NCBI RefSeq assembly: GCF_000024345.1
Contig: NC_013729.1
Span: 6,014,001 to 6,078,000, forward strand
Direction: 5' to 3'
DNA: 64,000 nucleotides
DNA from: Kribbella flavida DSM 17836
Lineage (GTDB): Bacteria; Actinomycetota; Actinomycetes; Propionibacteriales; Kribbellaceae
Shown here piece after piece: positions 44,395 through 53,070 of this stretch. Every line of letters begins with the position of its first letter. Position 1 is the first letter of the stretch. The notes under the pieces are model-generated. The model ran no database searches and was not told the DNA's origin. It saw only the letters and a program-made list of their open reading frames with translations. The position numbers and the translations under genes were made by a program.

Positions 44395-45731
44395 TTGGCC
44401 GCGAACTTGCTGTAGTCGGCCTCCAGCTTGTCGACGAACTGCTGCGGTGTCGCCTTCTTCGCCATCAGGTCCTGCAGCGCGGCGCCGAGCGTGTCGTACA
44501 TGGTCGGCGTCGCGTAGTCGAGGTACGGGACCAGGCCCTCCTGGCTGACCGCCGTACCGAACGCGGTGAACACGTCCTTGGCCAGCCCGGCCGGCGGCTG
44601 CTGCTGGGTGGTGTCGGCGATCGGCAGGTTGCCGGTCGAGGTCAGCACCTTCATCGCGTCCGGGCTGGTGATGAAGTTGATGTACGCCGCGGCCGCGTCC
44701 TTGTTCTTCGCCTTGTTCGTCATCGCGAACGGCAACCCGGTGCCGCCGGTGACGACGGGCTTGGCGTCGGCGGCCTGACCCGGCGGCAGCAGGAAGCCGA
44801 CCTTGTCGCCGAGCGCCTTGGCCAGGTCGGCCTGCAGCCAGGTCCCGGCGATCAGGAAGACGCCGTTGCCCTTGCCGAAGTCCTGCCAGGCCGGGTCGTA
44901 GCCCTGGCCGTTGAAGCCGGAGTTGAAGTAGCCCTTGTCCACCCAGGAGACCAGCGTCTCGGCGGCCTTGGTGTTCTCCGGCGTCTTCCAGGAGGCACCG
45001 GGCCGGCCGAAGGCGAGCGTGGTGATCTGGTCGGCCGGCGTGACCTTGCCCTGGACCGTGCCGAAGACGTGAATGGCCGGCCACTTGTCCAGGTTGCCGA
45101 GCTGCATCGGGGTCTCGCCGGCGGCCTTGGCCTTGGCCAGCGCGTCCTCGAACTCGGCCCAGGTGGTCGGCGGCTGCAGGCCGAGCTTGGTCAGCTTCTC
45201 CTTGTTGTAGTAGAGGCCGACCACCTCACCGACCTGCGGCAGGCCGTACAGGTTGCCCTCGCCAAAGGTCTTGCCGTCGGCGGAGTAGCGCGAGTACTGC
45301 AGCACCGTGCCCGGGTAGCGGCTGCCCCAGTCGTACGCCTTGGCCCACTCGTCCAGCGGGACCAGCTGACCGGCCTTGACGAACTCGCCCATGTCGGAGC
45401 GGCCGTTGTTCGCCTGCACGACGTCCGGGGCGTCGTTGCCGGACAGCGCGAGCCGCAGCGTGGTCTTCAGGTCGTCGAAGGACCGCGACACCCGCTTCAC
45501 CTTGATGTTGGGGTACTTCGCCTCGAAGTCCTTGACCAGCTGGGCCATCTGCGCGGCCTGACCGCCCCGGACCTCCTGGTCCCAGACCGTCAGCGAGACG
45601 TCTCCGAGCGCGGCCGCGTCGGTCTTGACCGAACTCGGTGCGCCGGCCTGACCACCCGGGTTCTCGGACCCCGGCGCACAAGCGGTGGTCAGCACCAGCG
45701 CGGCTGCCCCCAGGGCGGCAACGATCTTCAC
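44391..45731 (-). CDS. Sugar ABC transporter solute-binding lipoprotein
   Basis: The 446-residue CUT1 binding protein has a lipoprotein signal with lipobox TTAC and Cys18. Typical segments are LTVWDQEVRGGQAAQMAQ, FEAKYPNIKVKRV, LYGLPQVGEVVGLYYNKE and NFITSPDAMKVLTSTGNLPI. It captures an oligosaccharide or sugar outside the membrane and delivers it to the two permeases. The GTG start has GAGGAG six bases upstream and lies ten bases after the ilvA stop. The substrate is unknown; no glycosidase or LacI regulator accompanies it. Confidence 0.94.
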   Translation of the reverse strand: MKIVAALGAAALVLTTACAPGSENPGGQAGAPSSVKTDAAALGDVSLTVWDQEVRGGQAAQMAQLVKDFEAKYPNIKVKRVSRSFDDLKTTLRLALSGNDAPDVVQANNGRSDMGEFVKAGQLVPLDEWAKAYDWGSRYPGTVLQYSRYSADGKTFGEGNLYGLPQVGEVVGLYYNKEKLTKLGLQPPTTWAEFEDALAKAKAAGETPMQLGNLDKWPAIHVFGTVQGKVTPADQITTLAFGRPGASWKTPENTKAAETLVSWVDKGYFNSGFNGQGYDPAWQDFGKGNGVFLIAGTWLQADLAKALGDKVGFLLPPGQAADAKPVVTGGTGLPFAMTNKAKNKDAAAAYINFITSPDAMKVLTSTGNLPIADTTQQQPPAGLAKDVFTAFGTAVSQEGLVPYLDYATPTMYDTLGAALQDLMAKKATPQQFVDKLEADYSKFAAK

Positions 45732-45741
45732 AGCGAGCTCC

Positions 45742-46947
45742 TCAGTTCAGCGTGTAGGTGTATCCGTGGCTGGTCAGACTGGTCAATACCCGCATCCGGT
45801 GCTCCTCACCCCGGGTCTCCAGTTGCAGCGCCACCTCGACCTCGTCCAGGTTCAGCGTCTCGGAGATCCGTTCGTGCAGCACCTCGATGATGTTGGCCTC
45901 CACCTCGGCGAGGCGGGTGAGCAAGCTGGCCAGGCCGCCGGGTGTGTCGGGGATGCGGACCCGCAGCGACAGGTAGCGGCCGGCGGCGGCCATGCCGTGG
46001 CGCAGCACCCGCATCAGCAGGACCGGGTCGATGTTGCCCCCGGACAGCACCACCACGACCGGCGGCTTGAACCGCAACGGGTCGTCCAGCACGGCGGCGA
46101 CCGCGGCGGCACCGGCCGGCTCGACCACCAGCTTGGCGCGTTCGAGCACCAGCAACAGGGCCTTGGACAACGAGTCCTCGCCGACGGTCAGGATCTCGCC
46201 GACGTGCGCCTGGATCGCCGCGAACGGCACCTGGCCGGGCAGCCCGACCGCGATCCCGTCGGCCATCGTGCTCATCGTCGCCAGCGCCACCGGGGCCCCC
46301 GCCGCCAGCGAGGCCGGGTACGCCGCGGCGCCGGCCGCCTGCACCCCGACGACGGAGATCGGCATCCCGTCGCGCTGCATCGCCGACGCGATCCCGGCGA
46401 CCAGTCCGCCGCCTCCGGTCGGCACCACCACGGTCCGCACCTGCGGGCACTGCTCGACGATCTCCAGCCCGGTGGTCGCCTGCCCGGCCACGATGTCGGG
46501 ATGGTCGAACGGGTGGATCAGGATCGCCCCGGTCTCCGCCTCGAACTCCCGCGCCGAGGCCAGGCACTCGTCGATCGACGTGCCGACGAACCGGATCTGC
46601 GCGCCGTACGCCCGGGTGGCCTTCTCCTTCGGGATCGGCGCGCCGTGCGGCATGAACACGGTGGCCTTGATCCCGAGCAGCTGGGCCGCCAGCGCGACAC
46701 CCTGCGCGTGGTTGCCGGCGCTGGCCGCGACCACGCCGCGGGCCCGCTCCTTCTTGGTCAGCCGCGCCATCCGCACGTACGCCCCGCGCAGCTTGAACGA
46801 CCCGGTCCGCTGCAGGTTCTCGCACTTGAGGAAGACGTCACCGCCGACCAGCTCGCTGAGCCACCGCGAGTACTCCAGTGGCGTGGGCGCTACGACGTCG
46901 TGCAGGAGGTCGGCTGCCCGGGCGATCTCCGCCGCACTGATGCTCAC
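45742..46947 (-). CDS. ilvA: Threonine ammonia-lyase
   Basis: This PLP enzyme deaminates threonine to 2-oxobutanoate, the entry to isoleucine synthesis or threonine catabolism. The 401-residue protein has the PLP Lys52 in GSFKLRGAYVR, the SAGNHAQGVA loop and the tetraglycine PTGGGGLVAG. A single C-terminal ACT-like domain (about 325-401) suggests allosteric control; the length fits the short biosynthetic/catabolic form rather than the 510-residue two-ACT form. The GTG start has TAGTGT six bases upstream. The sugar ABC genes follow after ten bases, an unexpected operon partner. Confidence 0.93.
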   Translation of the reverse strand: MSISAAEIARAADLLHDVVAPTPLEYSRWLSELVGGDVFLKCENLQRTGSFKLRGAYVRMARLTKKERARGVVAASAGNHAQGVALAAQLLGIKATVFMPHGAPIPKEKATRAYGAQIRFVGTSIDECLASAREFEAETGAILIHPFDHPDIVAGQATTGLEIVEQCPQVRTVVVPTGGGGLVAGIASAMQRDGMPISVVGVQAAGAAAYPASLAAGAPVALATMSTMADGIAVGLPGQVPFAAIQAHVGEILTVGEDSLSKALLLVLERAKLVVEPAGAAAVAAVLDDPLRFKPPVVVVLSGGNIDPVLLMRVLRHGMAAAGRYLSLRVRIPDTPGGLASLLTRLAEVEANIIEVLHERISETLNLDEVEVALQLETRGEEHRMRVLTSLTSHGYTYTLN

Positions 46948-47008
46948 CCCATCACACTAAGGCCGTAGCCCCCGGCCACGGCTTCATTTACCGGCTAGCG
47001 TGACCGTC

Positions 47009-47953
47009 ATGACACTGCGGACCCGCCCCTTCGGCTCCACCGGCATCGACGTCAGCACGATCGGCCTGGGCGCCTGGCAGCTCGGCCGGTCGACGAGCTG
47101 GCCGACCGGCCCCACGCCGGACGAGGCGGTGCGGATCGTGCACGCCGCGCTCGACGCCGGCGTGAACTTCATCGACACCGCCCCCGCGTACGCCGACGGC
47201 CAGAGCGAGCTCACCCTCGGCCGGGCGCTGAAGAGCGTGCCGCGCGACCAGGTCGTGCTCTGCACGAAGGTCGGTCCCACCCACGACGGCCGCACCGACT
47301 GGTCGGTGGACGCGATCGCGGCGTCGGTCGAGGGCAGCGCGGTGCGGATGGGCGTCGACCACCTCGACCTCGTGGTGCTGCACAGCCCGCCGCCCGAGGT
47401 GCTGGACAGCCCCGAGCACTACGCCGCGCTCGAGACGCTCCGGGTGAAGGGGCGCATCCGCGCGTTCGGCGCATCGGTCGACCACGGCCAGGACGTCCGC
47501 ACCGTGCTGACCACGACCAGTTCCCAGGCCCTCGAGGTCCGGATGTCCGCGCTCTACCAGGAGACCTGGCCGGCCGTCGCGGAGGCCGGAACGCACGGCG
47601 CCGGCGTCATCGTCAAGGTGCCGCTCGAGTCCGGCTGGCTCTCCGGCCGGTACGACGCGAGCAGCCGGTTCGACGACGTACGGTCCCGGTGGTCCGCCGA
47701 GGACGTCGCCCTGCGCGCCGGCCTGGTCGAGGAGCTGCGCGAGCTGCTGCCCGCCGGCCTGAGCCTCGTCGACGCCGCGCTGCGGTTCCTGCTCGCCAAC
47801 GAAGGCGTCTGCACCGTCATCCCCGGCACCCGCTCGCTCGACCACCTGAAAACCAGCATCGCCGCGGTCGCCGAGCCCCTCCCGCCCGCCACCGTCACCG
47901 CCCTTCGCACCTGGTACGCCGACCGCCTCGGCAACCAGCACCTGGAGTGGTGA
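47009..47953 (+). CDS. Aldo/keto reductase
   Basis: A 314-residue TIM-barrel NADPH-dependent reductase. The catalytic tetrad is Asp56, Tyr61, Lys87 and His125 (in FIDTAPAYADG, LCTKVG and VVLHSPP). The Tyr-containing loop and VIPGTRSLDHL near the end, which binds the cofactor phosphate, are normal. It would reduce an aldehyde or ketone in the cytoplasm. ATG at 47009 is set by TAGCGT at 46996-47001, seven bases upstream; the GTG at 47000 overlaps that box. It is divergent from ilvA with a 61-base spacer. Confidence 0.93.
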   Translation: MTLRTRPFGSTGIDVSTIGLGAWQLGRSTSWPTGPTPDEAVRIVHAALDAGVNFIDTAPAYADGQSELTLGRALKSVPRDQVVLCTKVGPTHDGRTDWSVDAIAASVEGSAVRMGVDHLDLVVLHSPPPEVLDSPEHYAALETLRVKGRIRAFGASVDHGQDVRTVLTTTSSQALEVRMSALYQETWPAVAEAGTHGAGVIVKVPLESGWLSGRYDASSRFDDVRSRWSAEDVALRAGLVEELRELLPAGLSLVDAALRFLLANEGVCTVIPGTRSLDHLKTSIAAVAEPLPPATVTALRTWYADRLGNQHLEW

Positions 47954-47963
47954 CGCGGCGCTG

Positions 47964-48767
47964 CTACTTGAGCAGGAGCTTGCCGAGGCGGCGGGAGGCG
48001 ACGTACATGCCGGCTGTGCCCATCGCGGCGAGGTAGAGGGCGTTGATCAGCAGGGTCCAGCTGACGGTGCCGGTGGTCAGAGCGCGTTCGAGGGCGACGC
48101 CCTGGTAGAGCGGGGTGATCTCGACCAGCCAGCGGATCGCGCCGGGATAGGTCTCGACCGGGTAGAACGTCGCCGAGAACAGGAACATCGGCATCGTCGT
48201 CAGCTGCACGAACTCGAAGTCCTGCCAGCTGCGCATGAACGTGGTCAGTGCCATCCCGGCGCCGGCGAACGCGAACCCGATCAGCACCGCGCCGGGCAGC
48301 GCGAGCAGCGCCCACCAGGACTCCACCAGGCCCATCCCGAGCATCACCACGATGAACATGGCCGAGTAGCAGGCACCGCGCAGCAACGCCCAGGTCACCT
48401 CGCCGGTCGCGACGTCCCAGGGCCGCAACGGCGTGGCCAGCATCGCGTCGTACAGCTTGGCGTACTTCATCCGGAAGAAGATGTTGTACGTCGCGTCGAA
48501 GACCGCGCCGTTCATCGCCGAGCTGGCCAGCATCGCCGGCGCCACGAACGCGGCGTACCCGATCACGGTGCCGTCGGCGAGGGTGAAGTCGCCGACCAGC
48601 TGGGCGACGCCGATGCCGATGGACAGCAGGTAGAAGACCGGCTCGAAGAAGCCGGACACGAACACGACCCAGGACCGCCGGTAGACCAGGAAGTTGCGCT
48701 CGACCAGGTGCCGGCCGTTGCCGAACCGGACCGGGACCGGGAGCACCCGGGTGGCGAGAGTGGCCAT
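47964..48767 (-). CDS. ABC-2 type permease, second subunit
   Basis: A 267-residue permease with six membrane segments. It carries the nodulation-type ABC-2 motifs (NFLVYRRSWVVFVSGFFEPVFYL read in parts, KYAKLYDAMLATPLRPWDVATGE, MFLFSATFYPVETYP). The start overlaps the preceding permease stop as TGATG, so translation is coupled. Together with the permease at 48767 it would form a heterodimeric exporter channel served by the ATPase at 49549. The layout ATPase, permease, permease is common in actinobacteria; the exported compound is unknown. Confidence 0.92.
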   Translation of the reverse strand: MATLATRVLPVPVRFGNGRHLVERNFLVYRRSWVVFVSGFFEPVFYLLSIGIGVAQLVGDFTLADGTVIGYAAFVAPAMLASSAMNGAVFDATYNIFFRMKYAKLYDAMLATPLRPWDVATGEVTWALLRGACYSAMFIVVMLGMGLVESWWALLALPGAVLIGFAFAGAGMALTTFMRSWQDFEFVQLTTMPMFLFSATFYPVETYPGAIRWLVEITPLYQGVALERALTTGTVSWTLLINALYLAAMGTAGMYVASRRLGKLLLK

Positions 48768-49549
48768 CAGCTGATCAACCTCCGGGTCAGGCCGCGGACC
48801 GCGAACCAGGTGCCGACGCCGAACCACGCGGCGAGATAAGCCAGGTTGCCGAGCGCGGTGAGCGGGTCGACGGTGTTCAGGCTCAGGTCGCGGGACAGCT
48901 CGACGCCGTGCCACAGCGGGCTCAGGTAGGCCAGCCACTCGATCCAGTTCGGCAGCTGGGAGACCGGGAAGAACGCGCCGGAGAACAGGAACGCCGGAAT
49001 CACCCCGAACCGGAAGATCATCGCGAAGCCGGAGTCGTTGTCCAGCCGGGTGGCGACCGCGCAGACCGGCGCCGCGGCGGCCATCCCGACCAGCAGCGCG
49101 ACCGGCAGGCCGAGCAGCCCCCACGGCGTCGCCAGCCCGCCGAAGACCGCGATCACCAGCAGGAACACCACGCAGGTGGTCAGCACCCGGAACGCGACGA
49201 AGGCCAGCTGCCCGTACATCACGTCGGCCGGCCGCAGCGGGGTGGCGATCATCGAGAAGTAGAACTTCTGCCACTTGATCCCGCCCAGCACCGGGTACGT
49301 CGACTCGCCGACCGCGATCTGCAGCGCGGTCGAGGCGAGCAGGCCGGGCGCGATGAACTGCAGGTAGCTGATCCCACCCAGCGCGCCGCTGCCGTTGCCG
49401 TCGACGAACGAGCCGAGGCCGATGCCCATCGCGGCCAGGTAGAGCAGCGGCAGCAGGAAGCTGCTGACCAGGCTGCCCTTCCAGGTCCGCTTGTAGACCG
49501 TCGCCCAGTAGTCGACCTGGCGGCGGCCGTTCTCGAGCACGACACTCAT
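48767..49549 (-). CDS. ABC-2 type permease, first subunit
   Basis: The 260-residue protein has six membrane segments, with KFYFSMIATPLRPADVMYGQL and LFSGAFFPVSQLPNWIEWLAYLSP as conserved ABC-2 stretches. It is a paralogue of the permease encoded just downstream (compare ATPLRPADV with ATPLRPWDV). Its start overlaps the ATPase stop as TGATG and its stop overlaps the next start in the same way. Confidence 0.92.
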   Translation of the reverse strand: MSVVLENGRRQVDYWATVYKRTWKGSLVSSFLLPLLYLAAMGIGLGSFVDGNGSGALGGISYLQFIAPGLLASTALQIAVGESTYPVLGGIKWQKFYFSMIATPLRPADVMYGQLAFVAFRVLTTCVVFLLVIAVFGGLATPWGLLGLPVALLVGMAAAAPVCAVATRLDNDSGFAMIFRFGVIPAFLFSGAFFPVSQLPNWIEWLAYLSPLWHGVELSRDLSLNTVDPLTALGNLAYLAAWFGVGTWFAVRGLTRRLIS

Positions 49550-50496
49550 CAGTCCACCAGCGTCCGGCCGGTGAGCCGCAGGAAGACGTCCTCGAGAGTG
49601 GACCGCCGGACCAGCACCGCGGCCGGCTGCAGCCCACGGTCGTGCACGGCCGCGACCGTGCTCTCGCCGTCGTCGGTGTAGAGCAGCAGCCGGTCGGGCA
49701 GCACCTCGATCCGCTGGGCCAGGTCCTCGACCTTGCCGGCCAGCGCGTCGTGGTCGGCCGACATCACCTCCGGCCCGAACCGCAGCTCGGTCACCTCACG
49801 CGTCGAGTAGTCCCGGATCAGCTCGTACGGCGACCCCTCGGCGGCGATCCGGCCGCCGTCCATCACCACCAGCCGGTCGCACAGCTGCTCGGCCTCGTCC
49901 ATGTAGTGGGTGGTGATGATCAGCGTGACACCGGCCTGCTTGAGCCGGAAGAGCTTGTCCCACAGCAGGTGACGGGCCTGCGGGTCGAGCCCGGTGGTCG
50001 GCTCGTCGAGCAGCAGCAGGTCGGGTTTGCTGACCAGCGAGCGGGCGATCGTCAGCCGCCGCTTCATGCCGCCGGACAGCTCGTCGACCTTGACCTTCGC
50101 CTTGTCGGTCAGCGCGACGAACTCCAGCAGCTCCTCGGCCCGTTGCCGGCACTCGGCCCGGCTGAGCCCGAAGTACCGGCCGTAGACGGTGAGGTTCTCC
50201 TGGACGGACAGCTCGGTGTCGAGCGTGTCGTCCTGGGGGCAGACGCCGAGCCGGGCGCGGATCGCCGGGCCCTCGGTCGCCGGGTCCATCCCGAGGATGC
50301 GCAGTGAGCCGCCACTGATCGGCGAGACCGCTCCCACCATGCGCATCGTCGACGACTTGCCGGCGCCGTTCGGTCCGAGGAAGCCGAACGCCTCGCCCTG
50401 GTAGACGTCCAGGTCGATGCCCCGGACCGCCTCGAAGTCGCCGTAGGACTTGGTCAGCCCGCGCGCCTGGACCAGGGACTCCCGCTGCTCGCTCAC
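49549..50496 (-). CDS. ABC-2 exporter ATPase (NodI-like)
   Basis: A 315-residue ATPase with Walker A GPNGAGKSST, signature LSGGMKRRLTIA and Walker B LLLLDEPTTGLDPQARH. The VCPQDDTLDTELSVQENL Q-loop region and C-terminal RRSTLEDVFLRLTGRTL tail place it with NodI/CcmA-like exporters. The GTG start has TAGGGT at 50509-50504, seven bases upstream. The three-gene operon is one transcript by the TGATG overlaps. No regulator gene adjoins it. Confidence 0.94.
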   Translation of the reverse strand: MSEQRESLVQARGLTKSYGDFEAVRGIDLDVYQGEAFGFLGPNGAGKSSTMRMVGAVSPISGGSLRILGMDPATEGPAIRARLGVCPQDDTLDTELSVQENLTVYGRYFGLSRAECRQRAEELLEFVALTDKAKVKVDELSGGMKRRLTIARSLVSKPDLLLLDEPTTGLDPQARHLLWDKLFRLKQAGVTLIITTHYMDEAEQLCDRLVVMDGGRIAAEGSPYELIRDYSTREVTELRFGPEVMSADHDALAGKVEDLAQRIEVLPDRLLLYTDDGESTVAAVHDRGLQPAAVLVRRSTLEDVFLRLTGRTLVD

Positions 50497-50566
50497 GTCC
50501 CCGACCCTAGACGCACGGGCCGACAGTCTGCTTCTTGTTGATGCCGTACCTGTGGGCCGGACCGCG

Positions 50567-51025
50567 TCAGCGGGCCGTCGTGGCGGTGGTCCGCCGGCGG
50601 CCGAGCGCGACGCCGAGCGCGATCATGCCGAGGCCGAGCAACAGGTGCAGCCAGTTGTCGGCGTTGTTGACCGGAACGAAGTTCGCCGAGCTGTCCTTGT
50701 CGATCACCAGGCCGTAGATCCACAGCACCAGGTACACGATGCCGCCACCGATCAGGTAGTTCTTCGCGCCGTCGAACGTCCGGGCCAGGGCCAGGCCGAG
50801 CACCCCGAACAGCAGGTGCACGATGTTGTGCAGGATCGAGACCTGGAACAGTCCGAGCAGCAGTGCCTCGGAGTGGTGGCCGGCGAACGACATCGTGTCG
50901 TAGTTGGTGGTGATGCCGGGGATGAAGCCCAGCACACCGACCAACAGGAACACCGCGGAGACCGCCACCGCGGCCTTCTGTACGTCGGTCGCAGTCATGC
51001 CGCTGCGCTGTGCAGTGTTCGCCAT
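50567..51025 (-). CDS. DUF4383 domain membrane protein
   Basis: A 152-residue protein with four membrane segments of the DUF4383 family. Diagnostic elements are HNIVHLLFGVLGLALA and NADNWLHLLLGLGMIALG, each with a His on the membrane face. Function is unknown. The ATG at 51025 has GGAAGAGGA upstream, and the frame beyond it is low-complexity. It stands alone between the ABC exporter and the small helical protein. Confidence 0.88.
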   Translation of the reverse strand: MANTAQRSGMTATDVQKAAVAVSAVFLLVGVLGFIPGITTNYDTMSFAGHHSEALLLGLFQVSILHNIVHLLFGVLGLALARTFDGAKNYLIGGGIVYLVLWIYGLVIDKDSSANFVPVNNADNWLHLLLGLGMIALGVALGRRRTTATTAR

Positions 51026-51251
51026 CGTCCTCTTCCTTTCAGCGAACCGGACGCGGTGCAGCGTCCGGGCGCCCCAGGTACCCACGGTGAGGGCGGCAAT
51101 GCACCGGCGCGCGACCGTGATCACTCCGTGATTACAGGGCGTGGACCACGGCGGGGTCGCAGCGCGGAACCGGGGGCGGGATCGGGGCGCGAATACAGGG
51201 CGGGGGCCTGGGTACCTCGACGTCTCCCGACCCGGCCGAGGAGGTTGCCAC

Positions 51252-51566
51252 ATGCCCGGACAGCGCCCCCCTGCTCCCACGGTGCTGGCGCCGTTCCTCG
51301 CGGAGCACTACGCCGCGACCGGGCAGGACCTGACCGCTCTGGCGGCCACCGACCAGAAGCTGCTCGCACTGGCCCGGGTGTACGCCGGACTGCCCGGCAT
51401 CGCCGAGGAGATCGCGGAGACGACCATCCGTCCCGACACCGCGCGCCGCCAGGCCCGGATCCGGCACCTCTACCACCAGGCCAACGACATGCTGAACGAC
51501 ACCGCCGTCGCCATCCGCCACCGGCTGACCGTGCTGGCCCGCCGCCACAACCTGCGCGCTCGCTGA
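51252..51566 (+). CDS. Small helical protein of unknown function
   Basis: This 104-residue protein is predicted all-alpha with many Ala, Arg, Leu and His (LLALARVYAGLPGIAEEIAET, RIRHLYHQANDMLNDTAVAI in parts). It is soluble, basic at the end and not recognised. The ATG follows GAGGAGG at good spacing, which supports it over the antisense frame. It lies between the DUF4383 gene and the convergent SDR. Confidence 0.6.
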   Translation: MPGQRPPAPTVLAPFLAEHYAATGQDLTALAATDQKLLALARVYAGLPGIAEEIAETTIRPDTARRQARIRHLYHQANDMLNDTAVAIRHRLTVLARRHNLRAR

Positions 51567-51639
51567 GCCAGGGGTTCGCCCGGCCGAGCTGTCCCGCTCA
51601 CAGTCGAGGGGACCGGAGGCGGGCCCCGGAACGCGCGGT

Positions 51640-52398
51640 TCAGCCGCGGCCGGCGTACGGCATGCCGGCCGCCATCACGGTGAGGTTCGGCACGGCGACC
51701 GAGGTCGGCAGCAGCGCGACCCGGGCGACGAAGTCGGCGACGATCTTCGGGTCGAAGGTGGGCTCGACGGCGGTCGAGCCGTCGGGCTGCAACGCGCCCT
51801 GCTCCATCCGCTCGGTCATCGCCGTCGCGGCGTTGCCGATGTCGATCTGTCCGGCGGTGATGCCGTGCGGGCGGCCCTCCAGCTCCAGGCCCTTGGTCAG
51901 CCCGGTGACGGCGTGCTTGCTCGCGGTGTACGCGATCGCGTGCGGCCGCGGCACGTGCGCCGACAGCGAGCCGTTGTTGATGATCCGGCCGCCCTTCGGG
52001 TCCTGCCGCAGCATCAGCGCGAACGCCGCCTGAGCACACAGGAACGACCCGGTCAGGTTGGTGTCGACCACCGCCCGCCAGTCGGCCTCCGCGACCTGCT
52101 CGACCGGCGCGGCCGGCATCCCGGTGCCGGCGTTGTTGACCAGTACGTCGATCCGCTCGAGATTGGCGAAGAAGGCCTGGACGGCCAGGCCGTCGCTGAC
52201 GTCGAGAACCGCGGTGCGCACCGAGCCCACCCCTGCGGGTCCGACCGGCCCGACCTCACCGGCGGCCGCGGCCGTCTCCAGCAGCTTGCTCTCGGTCCGG
52301 CCGGTGACGGTGACCTGGAACCCGGACCCCGCCAGCGCGAGCGCCATCTCCCGCCCGAGCCCGGAACCTCCACCGGTGACGACCGCGATCCTCTGCAT
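51640..52398 (-). CDS. SDR family oxidoreductase
   Basis: A 252-residue classical SDR with cofactor loop TGGGSGLG at residues 8-15, NNAG at 88-91 and catalytic Ser144, Tyr157 and Lys161 (YTASK). TGRTE after the second strand favours NADP. The C-terminal end lacks the common YVDGG segment and ends VPNLTVMAAGMPYAG, a variant tail. The ATG follows AAGAGG. It is divergent from the MarR/MFS pair with a 123-base spacer and may share its regulation. Confidence 0.92.
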   Translation of the reverse strand: MQRIAVVTGGGSGLGREMALALAGSGFQVTVTGRTESKLLETAAAAGEVGPVGPAGVGSVRTAVLDVSDGLAVQAFFANLERIDVLVNNAGTGMPAAPVEQVAEADWRAVVDTNLTGSFLCAQAAFALMLRQDPKGGRIINNGSLSAHVPRPHAIAYTASKHAVTGLTKGLELEGRPHGITAGQIDIGNAATAMTERMEQGALQPDGSTAVEPTFDPKIVADFVARVALLPTSVAVPNLTVMAAGMPYAGRG

Positions 52399-52485
52399 CC
52401 CCGACCTCTTCCTGACGCGTGGCGTGACCGCCAGACTACGACTGGTCAATCAGTTGCCACGGGCACGGCATCGCCAGAAACTCAT

Positions 52486-52521
52486 TTGCGTGTATCACGC
52501 AAGCATGCATATGCTTGCGCC
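52486..52521 (+). promoter_or_regulatory. Leaderless promoter and operator of MarR/MFS operon
   Basis: TTGCGT (52486-52491) and TATGCT (52510-52515), 18 bases apart, form the promoter; the ATG at 52522 is six bases past the -10. GCAAGCAT (52499-52506) and ATGCTTGC (52511-52518) form a perfect palindrome covering the -10, so the encoded MarR protein probably represses itself here. Confidence 0.7.
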
Positions 52522-53070
52522 ATGCATGTAAATGACGCGTACACCCCCGCGACCCCGGTCGAGGGCGTCCTGCACGCGTTCACCCGGATCGGCCGGCGAC
52601 TGAAGGCCAAGCAGCCCGGGGACACGATGGACCACAGCGCCCACCTGGTGCTGTTCGTCCTGCGGTGCAACGGCGCGCTGCGGCTGTCCGACCTGGCGAA
52701 CAAGATGGAGATCGACGCCTCCACCGCGAGCCGGCACGTCCGCGGCCTGGAGCAGGCCGGGCTGATCCGCCGCTCGGTGGACCCCGACGACGGCCGCGCC
52801 TTCCGGGTCGAGCTGACCGACCAGGGCACCACCGAGTGGGAGAACAACGCCAAGCGCCGGATGGCGCTGCTCTCCCAGGCGATGGAGGGCTGGTCCGAGC
52901 ACGACATCAAGACCTTCGAGCAGCTGATGACCCGGTTCGCCGACGGCGTCACCAGCATCGCCGACGCGCGCGGCGACACGAAGGCCTCCAGCGACCGGGC
53001 CTGGGCCGACAAGGGCTGGGCCGAAGCCGCGCGACTGCACACCGAAGAGAACGTGGAGAGCACCAGATGA
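52522..53070 (+). CDS. MarR family transcriptional regulator
   Basis: A 182-residue winged-helix protein with recognition helix region RLSDLANKMEIDASTASRHVRGLEQAGLIRR and wing SVDPDDGRAFRVELTDQG. It is longer than the MarR at 42255, with an extended C-terminal helix (about 135-182). The downstream DHA2 exporter overlaps its stop as ATGA, so regulator and exporter are one operon, unlike the divergent pair at 42 kb. It likely senses an exporter substrate. Confidence 0.93.
   Translation: MHVNDAYTPATPVEGVLHAFTRIGRRLKAKQPGDTMDHSAHLVLFVLRCNGALRLSDLANKMEIDASTASRHVRGLEQAGLIRRSVDPDDGRAFRVELTDQGTTEWENNAKRRMALLSQAMEGWSEHDIKTFEQLMTRFADGVTSIADARGDTKASSDRAWADKGWAEAARLHTEENVESTR

Noticed and set aside
43516..45084. 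A 522-codon permease with a long N-terminal extension
   Set aside because: The extension is an alternate frame of the solute-binding protein gene; the GTGA overlap at 44394 marks the start.
47964..49637. A fused double permease of 557 codons
   Set aside because: Its first half is an alternate frame of the separate permease gene at 48767-49549.
51132..51548. Minus-strand 138-codon gene opposite the small helical protein
   Set aside because: It lacks a ribosome site and its product is low-complexity, while the plus-strand gene has GAGGAGG and a coherent helical pattern.
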